NCBI GenBank assembly: GCA_026398735.1
Contig: JAPLSH010000004.1
Location: forward strand, 1-64,000
Direction of reading: 5' to 3'
DNA length: 64,000 nucleotides
Origin: Pseudomonadota bacterium
GTDB lineage: Bacteria; Pseudomonadota; Gammaproteobacteria; Steroidobacterales; Steroidobacteraceae
Part shown: positions 48,553 through 57,617 of the stretch, piece by piece
Layout of the letters: each line of letters opens with the position of its first letter
Numbering within the stretch: the first letter of the stretch is position 1
Program-made: the position numbers and the translations under genes
The notes under the pieces: generated by a model
What the model was told of the DNA's origin: nothing
The model's database searches: none
What the model saw: only the letters and a program-made list of their open reading frames with translations

Positions 48553-50580
48553 ATGGACCAACCCAATCCGCTGCTGCGCGGGCTCACGCTGCCGGCGTTT
48601 TCCCAAATCCGCCCCGAGCATGTCTTGCCGGCAGTGCAGACGCTGCTGGCCGACAACCGTGCGCGGTTGGCACAAATCGAAGCCGAGCTCAACCCCATTT
48701 TTGCCAGCGTGGTCGAGCCGCTCGAAGACATGGGTCATGACCTGACCCGCGGCTGGTCGCCCATCAGCCACCTGTACGGGGTGATCAACTCCGAGGAATT
48801 GCGCGAGCAGTACAATGCCTGCCTTCCCTTACTGTCTGAATACAGCACCGACCTGTCGCAAAGCCGCGCGCTGTACAAGGCCTACCAAACCGTACTCGAT
48901 AAAGAGGGCGCGAAGCTCAATCCCGCTCAGCGCATGGTGGTCGAGCACGCGCTGCGCGATTTCCGCTTGGCAGGCGTCGGCCTGGAAGGTCCGCAACAAG
49001 AACGCTTCAAAGCCATCATGCTCGAGCTGTCTAGCTTGGGCGCCAAATTTGAAGAAAATGTTCTCGATGCCACCAACGACTTCAGCTACCCCGTAGCCGA
49101 TGTAGCCCAGTTGGATGGCCTCAACCCCACCATCGTCGCGCAAGCGCGCGAGCGTGCGGTGGCTGCCGGCCAGTCAGGCTGGCTGCTGGCGCTCGACCAA
49201 CCCACTTATGTGGCCGTGGTCACCGACGCCAAATCACCGGCACTGCGGCGCACGTTCTATCGTGCCTGGAGCACCCGCGGCTCCGACCAAGGCACCGAAG
49301 CCGTTGCCCGCTGGAACAACGACCCCGTCATGGAGCAGCTGCTTAAGCTGCGACACGAGTTGGCGCTGCTGCTGGGCTTCCCCAATTTCGCCGCCTATGT
49401 GCTCTCTACGCGCATGGCCAAGAGCGTCGATGAGGTGCTGACCTTCCTGCGCAAGATGGCCACGGCGGCGCGCCCGGCTGCACTGCGTGACATTGCAGAG
49501 CTTGAAGCCTTCGCCGGCCGCAAGCTGGACGCCTGGGACATCAGCTACTACAGCGAACGCCTGCAAGAGGCGCACTACAGCGTCTCGCAAGAAGAGCTGC
49601 GGCAGTACTTCCCGCTGCCGCGCGTGCTCGACGGTGTGTTTGATGTCATCCAGCGACTGTTTCACGTCAGCATCGCGGTGCGTGACGACGTCGAGGTATG
49701 GCACCCCGATGCGCGCTACTACGACCTGCGCAACGCCAACGGTCAGATCATCGGCGGCTTCTACCTCGATCCCTATGCGCGCCCGAACAAGCGCAGCGGC
49801 GCCTGGATGGACGACTGCGTCACTCGCAAGGTCACCCCGGCTGGCAATGCCCTGCCCGTGGCCTATCTGGTGTGCAATGCCCTGCCCGGCAACGGTGGCA
49901 AGCCGGCACTGCTCACCCACGACGACGTGGTCACCCTGTTCCATGAGTTCGGCCACGGCCTGCATCACATGCTCACGCGGGTCGATTACCCCAGCGTCGC
50001 CGGCACCAACGGCGTGGCCTGGGATGCCATCGAGCTGCCCAGCCAATTCCTCGAGAATTATGCGTGGGACCCTCAGGTGCTGGCGCAGATCGCCGTGCAC
50101 CACGCCACCGGCGAGGCACTGCCCGCGGCCAAGGTCGCACAGTTGATCCGCACGCGCAGCTTCCAAGCCGGCTTGGCCACACTGCGCCAGTGCGAATTCT
50201 CCCTGTTCGATTTCCGTCTGCATGCCGAATACGACCCGGCGCAGGGTGCACGGGTGCGCGAGTTGCTGGCCGAGGTGCGTGCCGAGGTGTCGGTGATCGC
50301 CATCCCCGCCTGGAACCGCTACCCGAACAACTTCAGCCACATCTTCGCGGGCGGCTATGCCGCCGGCTACTACAGCTACAAGTGGGCCGAAGTGTTGGCC
50401 GCCGATGCCTTTGCTGCTTTTCAGGAAGCCGGCAGCTTCGATCAAGTCACGGCACAGCGCTTCGTCGATGCCATCCTCTCGCAGGGTGGCGCACGTGATG
50501 CACTCGAGGCCTTCGTGGCCTTCCGCGGTCGCGAACCCGACATCGAACCGCTGCTCAAGCTGCACGGCATCGCGGCCTAA
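48553..50580 (+). CDS. prlC: Oligopeptidase A (M3)
   Basis: PrlC is a cytoplasmic zinc oligopeptidase. The 675 residues include the zinc motif HEFGHGLHH (His464-Glu-x2-His468), GTNGVAWDAIELPSQFLENY and PNNFSHIFAGGYAAGYYSYKWAEVLAADAF, all diagnostic of M3A. ATG 48553 is used; the frame opens 26 codons earlier without conserved residues. xthA follows after 9 bases. Confidence 0.95.
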   Translation: MDQPNPLLRGLTLPAFSQIRPEHVLPAVQTLLADNRARLAQIEAELNPIFASVVEPLEDMGHDLTRGWSPISHLYGVINSEELREQYNACLPLLSEYSTDLSQSRALYKAYQTVLDKEGAKLNPAQRMVVEHALRDFRLAGVGLEGPQQERFKAIMLELSSLGAKFEENVLDATNDFSYPVADVAQLDGLNPTIVAQARERAVAAGQSGWLLALDQPTYVAVVTDAKSPALRRTFYRAWSTRGSDQGTEAVARWNNDPVMEQLLKLRHELALLLGFPNFAAYVLSTRMAKSVDEVLTFLRKMATAARPAALRDIAELEAFAGRKLDAWDISYYSERLQEAHYSVSQEELRQYFPLPRVLDGVFDVIQRLFHVSIAVRDDVEVWHPDARYYDLRNANGQIIGGFYLDPYARPNKRSGAWMDDCVTRKVTPAGNALPVAYLVCNALPGNGGKPALLTHDDVVTLFHEFGHGLHHMLTRVDYPSVAGTNGVAWDAIELPSQFLENYAWDPQVLAQIAVHHATGEALPAAKVAQLIRTRSFQAGLATLRQCEFSLFDFRLHAEYDPAQGARVRELLAEVRAEVSVIAIPAWNRYPNNFSHIFAGGYAAGYYSYKWAEVLAADAFAAFQEAGSFDQVTAQRFVDAILSQGGARDALEAFVAFRGREPDIEPLLKLHGIAA

Positions 50581-50589
50581 GGCCACGCC

Positions 50590-51357
50590 GTGCAGATCGC
50601 CAGCTGGAACGTCAACTCACTCAAAGTACGCCTGCCGCAACTGCTGCAGTGGCTGCAGGCCAATCCTGTCGATGTGGTCGGTCTGCAAGAGACCAAACTC
50701 GAAGACCACAACTTCCCGCGCGCCGACATCGAGGCCGCCGGCTACCACGTGGCCTTCAGCGGTCAGAAGACCTACAACGGCGTGGCACTGCTGTCGCGCC
50801 ATGCGCTCACCGATGTGTCGGTAGAGCTGGACGCCGAAGACCCGCAGCGACGTTTCATCGCCGCCACCTGCAACGGCATCCGCTGCATCAACGTCTATGT
50901 GCCCAACGGCCAGGCGCTCGACTCCGACAAATACCCCTACAAGTTGCGCTGGCTGCAACACCTGCACCAGCGCGTACAAGCCGAGCTGGCCGCCCATCCG
51001 CAGCTGGTTATCACTGGCGACTTCAACATCGCTCCCGACGATCGCGATGTACACGATCCAGCAGCTTGGGCCGGGCAAATACTCTGCAGTGACCCGGAGC
51101 GCGCTGCGTTGCAGTCGCTGCTTGGGCTGGGTCTGCACGACAGCTTCAGACTGTTCGAGCAACCGCCGGCCTCGTTCAGCTGGTGGGATTACCGTCAGGC
51201 AGGCTTTCGCCGCAATCTGGGCCTGCGCATCGATCTGGTGTTGGCCAGCGAGGCGCTGCGTACCCGCTGCACTGCGTCGCTCATCGATCGCGAACCGCGC
51301 CGCGCCGAACGACCCTCAGATCACGCACCTGTGGTGGCGCACTTCACGGTGCTTTGA
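50590..51357 (+). CDS. xthA: Exodeoxyribonuclease III
   Basis: XthA is an AP endonuclease and 3'-5' exonuclease. The 255 residues include IASWNVNSLKVRL, GLQETKLED, NVYVPNGQ, ITGDFNIAPDDRDVHDP, LRIDLVLAS and SDHAPVVAHF, the full exonuclease III set. The start is GTG 50590. Confidence 0.95.
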   Translation: MQIASWNVNSLKVRLPQLLQWLQANPVDVVGLQETKLEDHNFPRADIEAAGYHVAFSGQKTYNGVALLSRHALTDVSVELDAEDPQRRFIAATCNGIRCINVYVPNGQALDSDKYPYKLRWLQHLHQRVQAELAAHPQLVITGDFNIAPDDRDVHDPAAWAGQILCSDPERAALQSLLGLGLHDSFRLFEQPPASFSWWDYRQAGFRRNLGLRIDLVLASEALRTRCTASLIDREPRRAERPSDHAPVVAHFTVL

Positions 51358-51437
51358 CATACAACGCGATCCGCGTTGCAAACTGTGTGGGTCATCACTG
51401 GCAAGCAGTGACACCTCGCCCCTACACTGCGTCGCTC

Positions 51438-52436
51438 ATGCACAGCACCCGCCGCAGCGATTACGACGTCACCAATACCGTGCTGGTCAGTTCAGCACCT
51501 GCGGTATGCGATGCCATTCGTGAACTGTATGCAGCCGTTTGGCCAGGCGCTCCTTTCGACGCCATCGCGCGCGCCTGTCACGACTTCGAACAGGCCTTCA
51601 CCGGTCGTATGCCGGGCTACTTTGGCGTCGATACCGTCTATCACGATCAACAGCACAGTCTCGATGTCACGCTGGCCATGGCCCGGTTGCTGGCCGGCTA
51701 CGAAATAACCCATCGCGGTACACGTTGGGCGATGGGCGCGGAACGCGCTGCAGTGGGCGTGGTCATGGCGCTGTTTCATGACATCGGCTATCTGCGCGAA
51801 GTCGGTGAAAGCGCCAGCAACGGCGCCGAGTTCACCCGCAATCATGTGTCGCGCAGCGCGCGCTTCATCGAGCACTGGCTGCCGCGCGCCGGCTTGGGTC
51901 ACTGGGCACACATCACCAGCGAAGTCGTGCACTTCACCGGCTACGAGCGCAGCTTCGAGCAGATCGGCAGCGTCATCACCGATCCGCGCGACATCAAGCT
52001 GGGGCACCTATTGGGTACGGCCGACATGATCGCGCAGATGGCCGACCGCTGTTACCTGGAAAAATGCCGCGACCGGCTGTATCCAGAGTTCGTATTGGGT
52101 GGCGTGGCCGTGCCGATGGGTGGCGCCAAGGTGCGCTATGCCTCGGGTCTGGATCTGCTACGCCAGACGCCAGGCTTTATTTTGGATGTGCGTCACAAGC
52201 GCCTGGAGGCCGGCTTCGATTTTGCCTATCGCTATGTCGAGCCGCTGTTCGAAGGCCGCAATCCCTACATCGAATCCATCGAACGCACGCTGGTGTATCT
52301 GCAGCGCGTGCTGCGCAGCGAAAGCTGGCGGCTGCTGCGACGCACACCGCGGGTGTTTGCGGCACGGCCCAACACCATGGGCAGCGTGCGCGGCCTGGTC
52401 ACCGACTACATCAACCGCTCGTGGAGTCGTCCTTGA
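51438..52436 (+). CDS. HD-superfamily phosphohydrolase with PDE-like motif
   Basis: This 332-residue protein has an HD-type metal site: VYHDQQHSLDVTLAMARLL (about 67-85), MALFHDIGYLREVG with the His-Asp pair (114-115), and a further His in FTRNHVSRS. The YHDxxH arrangement resembles class I cyclic-nucleotide phosphodiesterases. The C-terminal third (LDVRHKRLEAGFDFAYRYVEPL) is not recognised. ATG 51438 is chosen because the preceding in-frame region lies inside xthA. It overlaps the convergent M15 peptidase gene by 26 bases. The substrate is unknown. Confidence 0.8.
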   Translation: MHSTRRSDYDVTNTVLVSSAPAVCDAIRELYAAVWPGAPFDAIARACHDFEQAFTGRMPGYFGVDTVYHDQQHSLDVTLAMARLLAGYEITHRGTRWAMGAERAAVGVVMALFHDIGYLREVGESASNGAEFTRNHVSRSARFIEHWLPRAGLGHWAHITSEVVHFTGYERSFEQIGSVITDPRDIKLGHLLGTADMIAQMADRCYLEKCRDRLYPEFVLGGVAVPMGGAKVRYASGLDLLRQTPGFILDVRHKRLEAGFDFAYRYVEPLFEGRNPYIESIERTLVYLQRVLRSESWRLLRRTPRVFAARPNTMGSVRGLVTDYINRSWSRP

Positions 52437-53157
52437 GCAAGGCCGGAGCAGCCAGCGCCCGCGGCGAAGCCGCCGCTACGTTCAGTACATAACGCGCATG
52501 CAGAACCGGCAATTGCGCTGCCACCACGGCCGCATCGTCCAGTTGTGCCTCCTGCAGCGCCTCAGCCAGACACTCCACACTCAAGGCCTGCAGTGCCGGC
52601 ACGGCCAGCGGGGCCCAACTCAAGTGCCAAGGCTCGGGCCGTACGCCACCACGGTCCGCTGCGTAAGGGCGAAAGAACCCAAAGTCCTCTGCCGCGCCGC
52701 TGTCGAGCCAACGCCCCAGGCGCGCAAACACACCACCTTCAGCGTATTCAGCCGGCAGCAGCTGCGGCGACTGGCCGGCCGGCAAGGCTGCCAAGTCGAT
52801 GACATCCAGATCGCTGCCCCAGTGATGGCGGCTGGCACCCGGCAAGGCAGACCACTCAAGGATGGCCGCCACGCGCTGCGCCGGTGCCAGGCACAGCGCA
52901 TCCAGCGGCTCGCCGGCTGCATCCAGCAGTGGCCGTTCGCCCCGGCATTTGCCGTTCCAGATCGCCAGCTGCCGGGCAAAGTCGCGAAAACCCGACGCCG
53001 CCTGCAAGTGCAGCCCCTCGGCCAGAGCAGCGGCCTGCAAGCCCAACCAGGCTTGGGCAGCGCCGGGGTGCAGCAGACAACTCTGTCCGGCAACGGGCAC
53101 CACATGGGTGGCACTACGGCCGGTCAACTGCAAGGGATCGAGAACTGCGGCAAACAT
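52411..53157 (-). CDS. M15-family D-alanyl-D-alanine carboxypeptidase-like
   Basis: The 248-residue VanY-type metallopeptidase has the zinc ligands in SRHHWGSDLDVIDL (His, Asp) and EPWHLSWAPL (His), and ASGFRDFARQLAIWN, the M15B substrate-side motif. No signal peptide is visible, which is unusual for a cell-wall peptidase; a cytoplasmic or non-classically exported role is possible. It is divergent from the GGDEF-EAL gene and overlaps the HD gene tail to tail. Confidence 0.87.
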   Translation of the reverse strand: MFAAVLDPLQLTGRSATHVVPVAGQSCLLHPGAAQAWLGLQAAALAEGLHLQAASGFRDFARQLAIWNGKCRGERPLLDAAGEPLDALCLAPAQRVAAILEWSALPGASRHHWGSDLDVIDLAALPAGQSPQLLPAEYAEGGVFARLGRWLDSGAAEDFGFFRPYAADRGGVRPEPWHLSWAPLAVPALQALSVECLAEALQEAQLDDAAVVAAQLPVLHARYVLNVAAASPRALAAPALLKDDSTSG

Positions 53158-53195
53158 GGCCTCATTCTAGTGCGCGTAAGATCGACAGCAACCGC

Positions 53196-55271
53196 ATGAG
53201 CAACATCAAACTCAAATACGCGCTGTACGGCGCAGCTCTAGCACTGCTGTTGGCCCTCGTGGCGGCCGCGTTGCAACTGCTGGAGGCTGGACTGTCGTCC
53301 GGCGATGGCAGCTTCAGTCACCTGACGCTGGCCGCGGTGCTGCGCATGGGTGGTTTGACGGCGCTGGGGGCCCTGCTGGCCTTCTTGTATGGGGGTCGCC
53401 TGGCGCAGAGCGTCGACGGCCTCAATCGCAGTGCCGAACGCATCGGCCAAGGGGACTATTCGCAACCGATCAGGGCCAGCCTCAGTCACGAGTTCAACGG
53501 GCTGCAACAGACTCTGGAGCAGATGCGCCAGCGCTTGACCCAAACCACGGTCACGCGCGACTACCTGCAGAACATCATCGACAGCATGAACGATGCAGTG
53601 TTCGTCACCGGCCCGGATGACCTGATCCGCATCGCCAATAAAGCCGCCTGCCGACTCACCGGTCTAGACCAGCCGGAGCTGATGACGCGCCAGTTTCCGT
53701 CCTTGCTTGATCCGGTCTCGGGCATGACTGCCGAGGTGCTGCTGCAACGTGCCAGTGACAGCGGCGAAACTGTACTGCGCACGGTCAGTGGCCAGACCAT
53801 TCCGGTGTCGATCAGCACTGCCGCATTGACCGCCAACGACGCGCAGTTCACCGGCAACATCTACGTCGCGCGCGACATCACCGAACGCAAGCGTGCCGAG
53901 CGGCGCATCCGCTATCTGGCCAGCCACGACACGCTCACCAAGATTCCCAATCGCCTGCAATTTCAGCACCTGCTGCAACAGGCCATCGCGCGCACGCAGC
54001 GCAGTGATGGGGCCGTGGCCATGTTGTACCTGGACATGGACCGCTTCAAAGAGGTCAACGACACCTTCGGTCATGCCGCAGGCGACCGCGTGCTGGAAGT
54101 ACTCACCGAGCGCCTCACCCGCGTAGTGCCTGCCGATGCCGTGATGGGCCGATTGGCCGGCGACGAGTTCGCACTGTTCCTTGAGGGCGATTCACTCACC
54201 ACGGTTCGCACTGCCGTACGCCAACTCGGCGCAGCAATTCTGGCGGCCATGGAACAGGCCTTTCACATTGATGAAAACGAAATCTTCCTCAGCGCCAGTC
54301 TCGGTGCAGCCTTCAGTCCGCGCGATGCCAACAACGTTATCGATCTGATTCGCAATGCCGACGCTGCGATGTACTACTCCAAGCAAAATGGCGGCAACAA
54401 CTGCGTCACCTACTCACCGCAGATGAACGCTGCCGCGGTCGAGCGCTTGATGCTCAAGAGCAAGCTGGCGCGCGCGGTAGAGCGCGACGAGCTGGTGGTG
54501 CGCTACATGCCCAAGGTGGATCTGGCCAGCGGACAGATCGTCGGCGCCGAGGCGCTGCTGCGCTGGCGCCTGCCAGGTCACGGTGACATTCCGCCCTCGC
54601 AGTTCATCCCCCTTGCCGAAGAGGGCAATCTCATCCACAGCGTGGGCGAATGGGTGCTGGATCGCGTGTGTATTGATTACCACCGGCTCAGCGAGCAAGG
54701 CCGCAAGCCCGGTCGCATCGCACTTAATCTGTCGCTCAAGCAACTACGTCAGGCCAGCTTCATCTTGCGGTGCCGCTCAGTGTTCGAGCGCCACAACGTG
54801 TCGCCCGATAACTTAGAACTGGAGATCACCGAAACCACTTTGATGGCCGACCCCAAGCGCACCATCGCTATGCTCAACGAGTTGCGCGATCTGGGCTTGC
54901 ACTTGTCCATCGATGACTTCGGCACGGGCTATTCATCGCTGTCGGCGCTGCAGCAGTTTCCCATCGGCACACTCAAGATCGACCAAAGCTTCGTGCGCGA
55001 TGCGCTAGGCGATGCCAATGACGCCACCTTGGTGCGCACCATCATCGAGATGGGTCGCAGCCTCGGGATGATCGTGGTGGCCGAGGGCATCGAGACCGTA
55101 GAGCAACTGAACTTCCTGCGCGCGCTGGGCTGTCAGCAAGGCCAAGGTAAATTGTTCGGCGAGCCCTGCAGCGTCACCGAATTGGCCACAGTACTGCTGC
55201 AGCAGGAATCACAAGCGCCGCTCTGGGCAGCGTGGTTCGACAAAGCCGAGCGGCCTGCCCTGCAGGCCTGA
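53196..55271 (+). CDS. HAMP-PAS-GGDEF-EAL protein (membrane)
   Basis: The 691 residues comprise two transmembrane helices close to the N-terminus (YALYGAALALLLALVAAALQL and GLTALGALLAFLYGGRLA), HAMP (VDGLNRSAERIGQGDYSQPI) and PAS (YLQNIIDSMNDAVFVTGPDD) domains. They are followed by GGDEF with the variant RLAGDEF (Ala321 for the first Gly), and EAL with AEALLRWRLPGHG, LEITETTLM, IDDFGTGYSS and AEGIETVEQ. The N-terminal EAL strand reads RYMPKVDL where YQP is usual. Either activity may remain. ATG 53196 lies 38 bases from the divergent M15 start. Confidence 0.93.
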   Translation: MSNIKLKYALYGAALALLLALVAAALQLLEAGLSSGDGSFSHLTLAAVLRMGGLTALGALLAFLYGGRLAQSVDGLNRSAERIGQGDYSQPIRASLSHEFNGLQQTLEQMRQRLTQTTVTRDYLQNIIDSMNDAVFVTGPDDLIRIANKAACRLTGLDQPELMTRQFPSLLDPVSGMTAEVLLQRASDSGETVLRTVSGQTIPVSISTAALTANDAQFTGNIYVARDITERKRAERRIRYLASHDTLTKIPNRLQFQHLLQQAIARTQRSDGAVAMLYLDMDRFKEVNDTFGHAAGDRVLEVLTERLTRVVPADAVMGRLAGDEFALFLEGDSLTTVRTAVRQLGAAILAAMEQAFHIDENEIFLSASLGAAFSPRDANNVIDLIRNADAAMYYSKQNGGNNCVTYSPQMNAAAVERLMLKSKLARAVERDELVVRYMPKVDLASGQIVGAEALLRWRLPGHGDIPPSQFIPLAEEGNLIHSVGEWVLDRVCIDYHRLSEQGRKPGRIALNLSLKQLRQASFILRCRSVFERHNVSPDNLELEITETTLMADPKRTIAMLNELRDLGLHLSIDDFGTGYSSLSALQQFPIGTLKIDQSFVRDALGDANDATLVRTIIEMGRSLGMIVVAEGIETVEQLNFLRALGCQQGQGKLFGEPCSVTELATVLLQQESQAPLWAAWFDKAERPALQA

Positions 55272-55280
55272 GCCAATCTC

Positions 55281-55907
55281 TCAGCGCGACAGCGCTGCGC
55301 TGCGCACTGCAGCCTGCTCGACCACTTCAGCAACCGCCTGCTGCGCAGCCTGCTCAAGTGCGGCCACCACATCAGTCAGCCGGTTTGCCCCGGCCGGCAC
55401 CGCCGCAGTGGCAGTAAACGCCGCTAATTGCCGATGTGCAGTAAGACTGGACAGCGTGCACTCCAATCGCACCTGCGCCACGGGCAGCGCACCCTGGGCA
55501 GACTGCTCTGCCTCAAAGCGACGCACCGTCACGGCCAACACCACATCGGCATCCATGGCCGCAGCATCTGTGGCCACCTGCGCAAAGCGCCCACTGTCGC
55601 GTAGCGACTGCGCCAACAACGCCGTGACCACATCGTTAAGTGGACCCGCCCAGCGCGCATCGGCATACCAGTCCAGACGATTGCCCGGACGCACCAGCGC
55701 AATGCGCGTGGTGTCGAGCCCAGGCTGCACTGCCACCGGCAACAACTGCAAGGTGGTCTTGATCGCTGCCACGTTGCTTACAGCAGGCAGAGCAGAGCGC
55801 AGGCGAAACGTTTGCTCCGCCGGTGCCGTGCTGCGCAGCAAGCCACCGCAGCCGGCCAACAGCACACTCATCGCCAACGGCGCCAACAGTCGCGAGCCAG
55901 GTTTCAT
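55281..55907 (-). CDS. PqiC-type auxiliary lipoprotein of an MCE transporter
   Basis: The 208-residue lipoprotein has a signal ending SVLLAGC and a DUF330/PF03886-type body (FRLRSALPAV, ALVRPGNRLDWYADARWAGPL, LTDVVAALEQAAQQAV). In the Pqi system PqiC is the outer-membrane lipoprotein partner of an MCE protein. The start overlaps the MCE gene stop (ATGA). It is last in the seven-gene operon. Confidence 0.88.
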   Translation of the reverse strand: MKPGSRLLAPLAMSVLLAGCGGLLRSTAPAEQTFRLRSALPAVSNVAAIKTTLQLLPVAVQPGLDTTRIALVRPGNRLDWYADARWAGPLNDVVTALLAQSLRDSGRFAQVATDAAAMDADVVLAVTVRRFEAEQSAQGALPVAQVRLECTLSSLTAHRQLAAFTATAAVPAGANRLTDVVAALEQAAQQAVAEVVEQAAVRSAALSR

Positions 55908-56839
55908 CGGGGAATCTCCACGCCGCGGTAAGTGGGTTGATAGATCAGGCGCGACGGGTCTTCACCCAACCCACGCGACAGCGTGCGCACATCCTGCAGC
56001 GCGGCACGCGCCTCGCGCAGGGTTTGCTGCAATTGCGGTAAGCCGTCACGCACGAAGGCCCGCACATCGCTGCGGTTCTCGGCTACTGCGGCATCCAGGT
56101 TCTTGCTCAATGACACAGCGTTTTCAGAAGTCTTACGCAAGTTCTCAACGGCCTTGGCAAGCTCCGGCCCCAGTTGCACCGAGGTATCGCTGAGCGAGTG
56201 CACCAGTGTGCGCGTATCGGCTGCGGTGACTTTAAGGTCTGCCACCATCGCCTGCAGATCCTGTGCCGCTTGCGGCAAGGCCTTGCTGGCTTCGCCCAGA
56301 TTGTGCAGCGTGCGACTGATGGCTTGAGCGTTGTCGGGTGACAGCACCGTGTCCAAGCGGATCAACAGTTCGCGCGTGCGCGATGCCACGTCGGGCAGTG
56401 TCGCCAGAAACACGTCAAAGTCGGAGCGGACCGAGCCGATGACCGGATAGTTCTGGCTCGGTACAGCCGGCAACACTTGGCTTGCGGGTTTGCGCTGTTG
56501 CAGATCCACGAACAACAAGCCCGTGATGCCCTGCAATGACAACTGCGCCAGCGTCTGGTCGGTGACAGGCGCACTGCTATCAATAGCTGCCACCACCTGC
56601 ACACGCGCCACACCGCGCGGATCGATACGAATGCGCACCACCCGGCCTACGTCCACGCCCAAGTAGCGCACCTGACCGCCAACGGTGAGGCCGCTGACAC
56701 TGCCCTCAAAATAGATTTCATAGCGCGTGTAATCGCGCCGGTCACTCTTGCCCGAGTACCAATAGACAAACAGCCCTGCCATCACTGCTATCAGGATGAC
56801 AAAGGCACCGACGGCGGTATAACGCGCATCACGTTCCAT
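55904..56839 (-). CDS. MCE-domain lipid-transport protein (MlaD-like)
   Basis: The 311-residue protein has an N-terminal transmembrane anchor (AVGAFVILIAVMAGLFVYWY) and one MCE domain (about 33-125; YEIYFEGSVSGLTVGGQVRYLGVDVG, LSLQGITGLLFVDL). A long helical region follows (about 165-290, LHNLGEASKALPQAAQDLQ). It is larger than MlaD (about 180 residues) but has one MCE domain, unlike PqiB. ATG 56839 overlaps the ATPase stop by 11 bases. Confidence 0.9.
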   Translation of the reverse strand: MERDARYTAVGAFVILIAVMAGLFVYWYSGKSDRRDYTRYEIYFEGSVSGLTVGGQVRYLGVDVGRVVRIRIDPRGVARVQVVAAIDSSAPVTDQTLAQLSLQGITGLLFVDLQQRKPASQVLPAVPSQNYPVIGSVRSDFDVFLATLPDVASRTRELLIRLDTVLSPDNAQAISRTLHNLGEASKALPQAAQDLQAMVADLKVTAADTRTLVHSLSDTSVQLGPELAKAVENLRKTSENAVSLSKNLDAAVAENRSDVRAFVRDGLPQLQQTLREARAALQDVRTLSRGLGEDPSRLIYQPTYRGVEIPR

Positions 56840-57617
56840 GCGGGACTCCAGTCGACGGTGCGGGCGGCGCATAACGGCGCCCGCGCACACCATGAAAATA
56901 GCTTTGAATCCACGGATGCGGGTGATCGACGATGCGTGCCAGATCATCGACCACCATGTGCCGGTCGACGATCACGCCGACACGGTTGCAGGTGCGAAAG
57001 ATACTGTCCAGATCGTGAGTGATCATCACTACCGTGAGCGCGAGCTCATGTTGCAGATAGGCTATCAGGTCATCAAAGGCCGCAGCACTGATCGGATCCA
57101 GACCCGAGGTAGGCTCATCTAGAAACAGCAAAGGTGGGTCCAGCGCCAGCGCGCGCGCCAGCGCCGCGCGCTTGATCATGCCGCCAGACAGCTGCGACGG
57201 ATATTTATCGGCCGCATTGGCTGGCAAGCCCACCAACCGCAACTTGAGCATCGCCAAGCCATCGAGCACATCCAGCGGCAAACGCAGATGTTCGAGCATC
57301 GGCAACTGAATGTTCTCGCGCACGGTCAAGGCCGAGAACAGCGCGCCATGCTGAAACGTCACGCCATAGCCAGCCTTAGCCGCACGCAGCGCAACAGGAT
57401 TAAGCGTGGTGATGTCCTGGCCCGACAGCTGCACCGCGCCTGCCTGCGGCCGGCGCAATCCCAAGATGGTGCGCAGTAGCACCGACTTGCCAGAGCCGGA
57501 CCCGCCGACGATGCCAAACACATCGCCGCGCTGCACTTGCATGTCCAGCCCGTCATGCACCAGCTGTGACCCGAAGCGGTTGACGATGCCCTGCACATTG
57601 ACCATGACGCTGTCCAT
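56829..57617 (-). CDS. MlaF-type ABC ATPase of the MCE transporter
   Basis: The 262-residue ABC ATPase has Walker A GGSGSGKSVLL, Q-loop VTFQHGALF, signature LSGGMIKRAALARAL, Walker B PLLFLDEPTSGLD and the H-loop THDLD. LSGGM plus FQHGALFSALTVRENI are characteristic of MlaF. Its start forms a TGATG overlap with the permease stop. Confidence 0.94.
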   Translation of the reverse strand: MDSVMVNVQGIVNRFGSQLVHDGLDMQVQRGDVFGIVGGSGSGKSVLLRTILGLRRPQAGAVQLSGQDITTLNPVALRAAKAGYGVTFQHGALFSALTVRENIQLPMLEHLRLPLDVLDGLAMLKLRLVGLPANAADKYPSQLSGGMIKRAALARALALDPPLLFLDEPTSGLDPISAAAFDDLIAYLQHELALTVVMITHDLDSIFRTCNRVGVIVDRHMVVDDLARIVDHPHPWIQSYFHGVRGRRYAPPAPSTGVPHGT

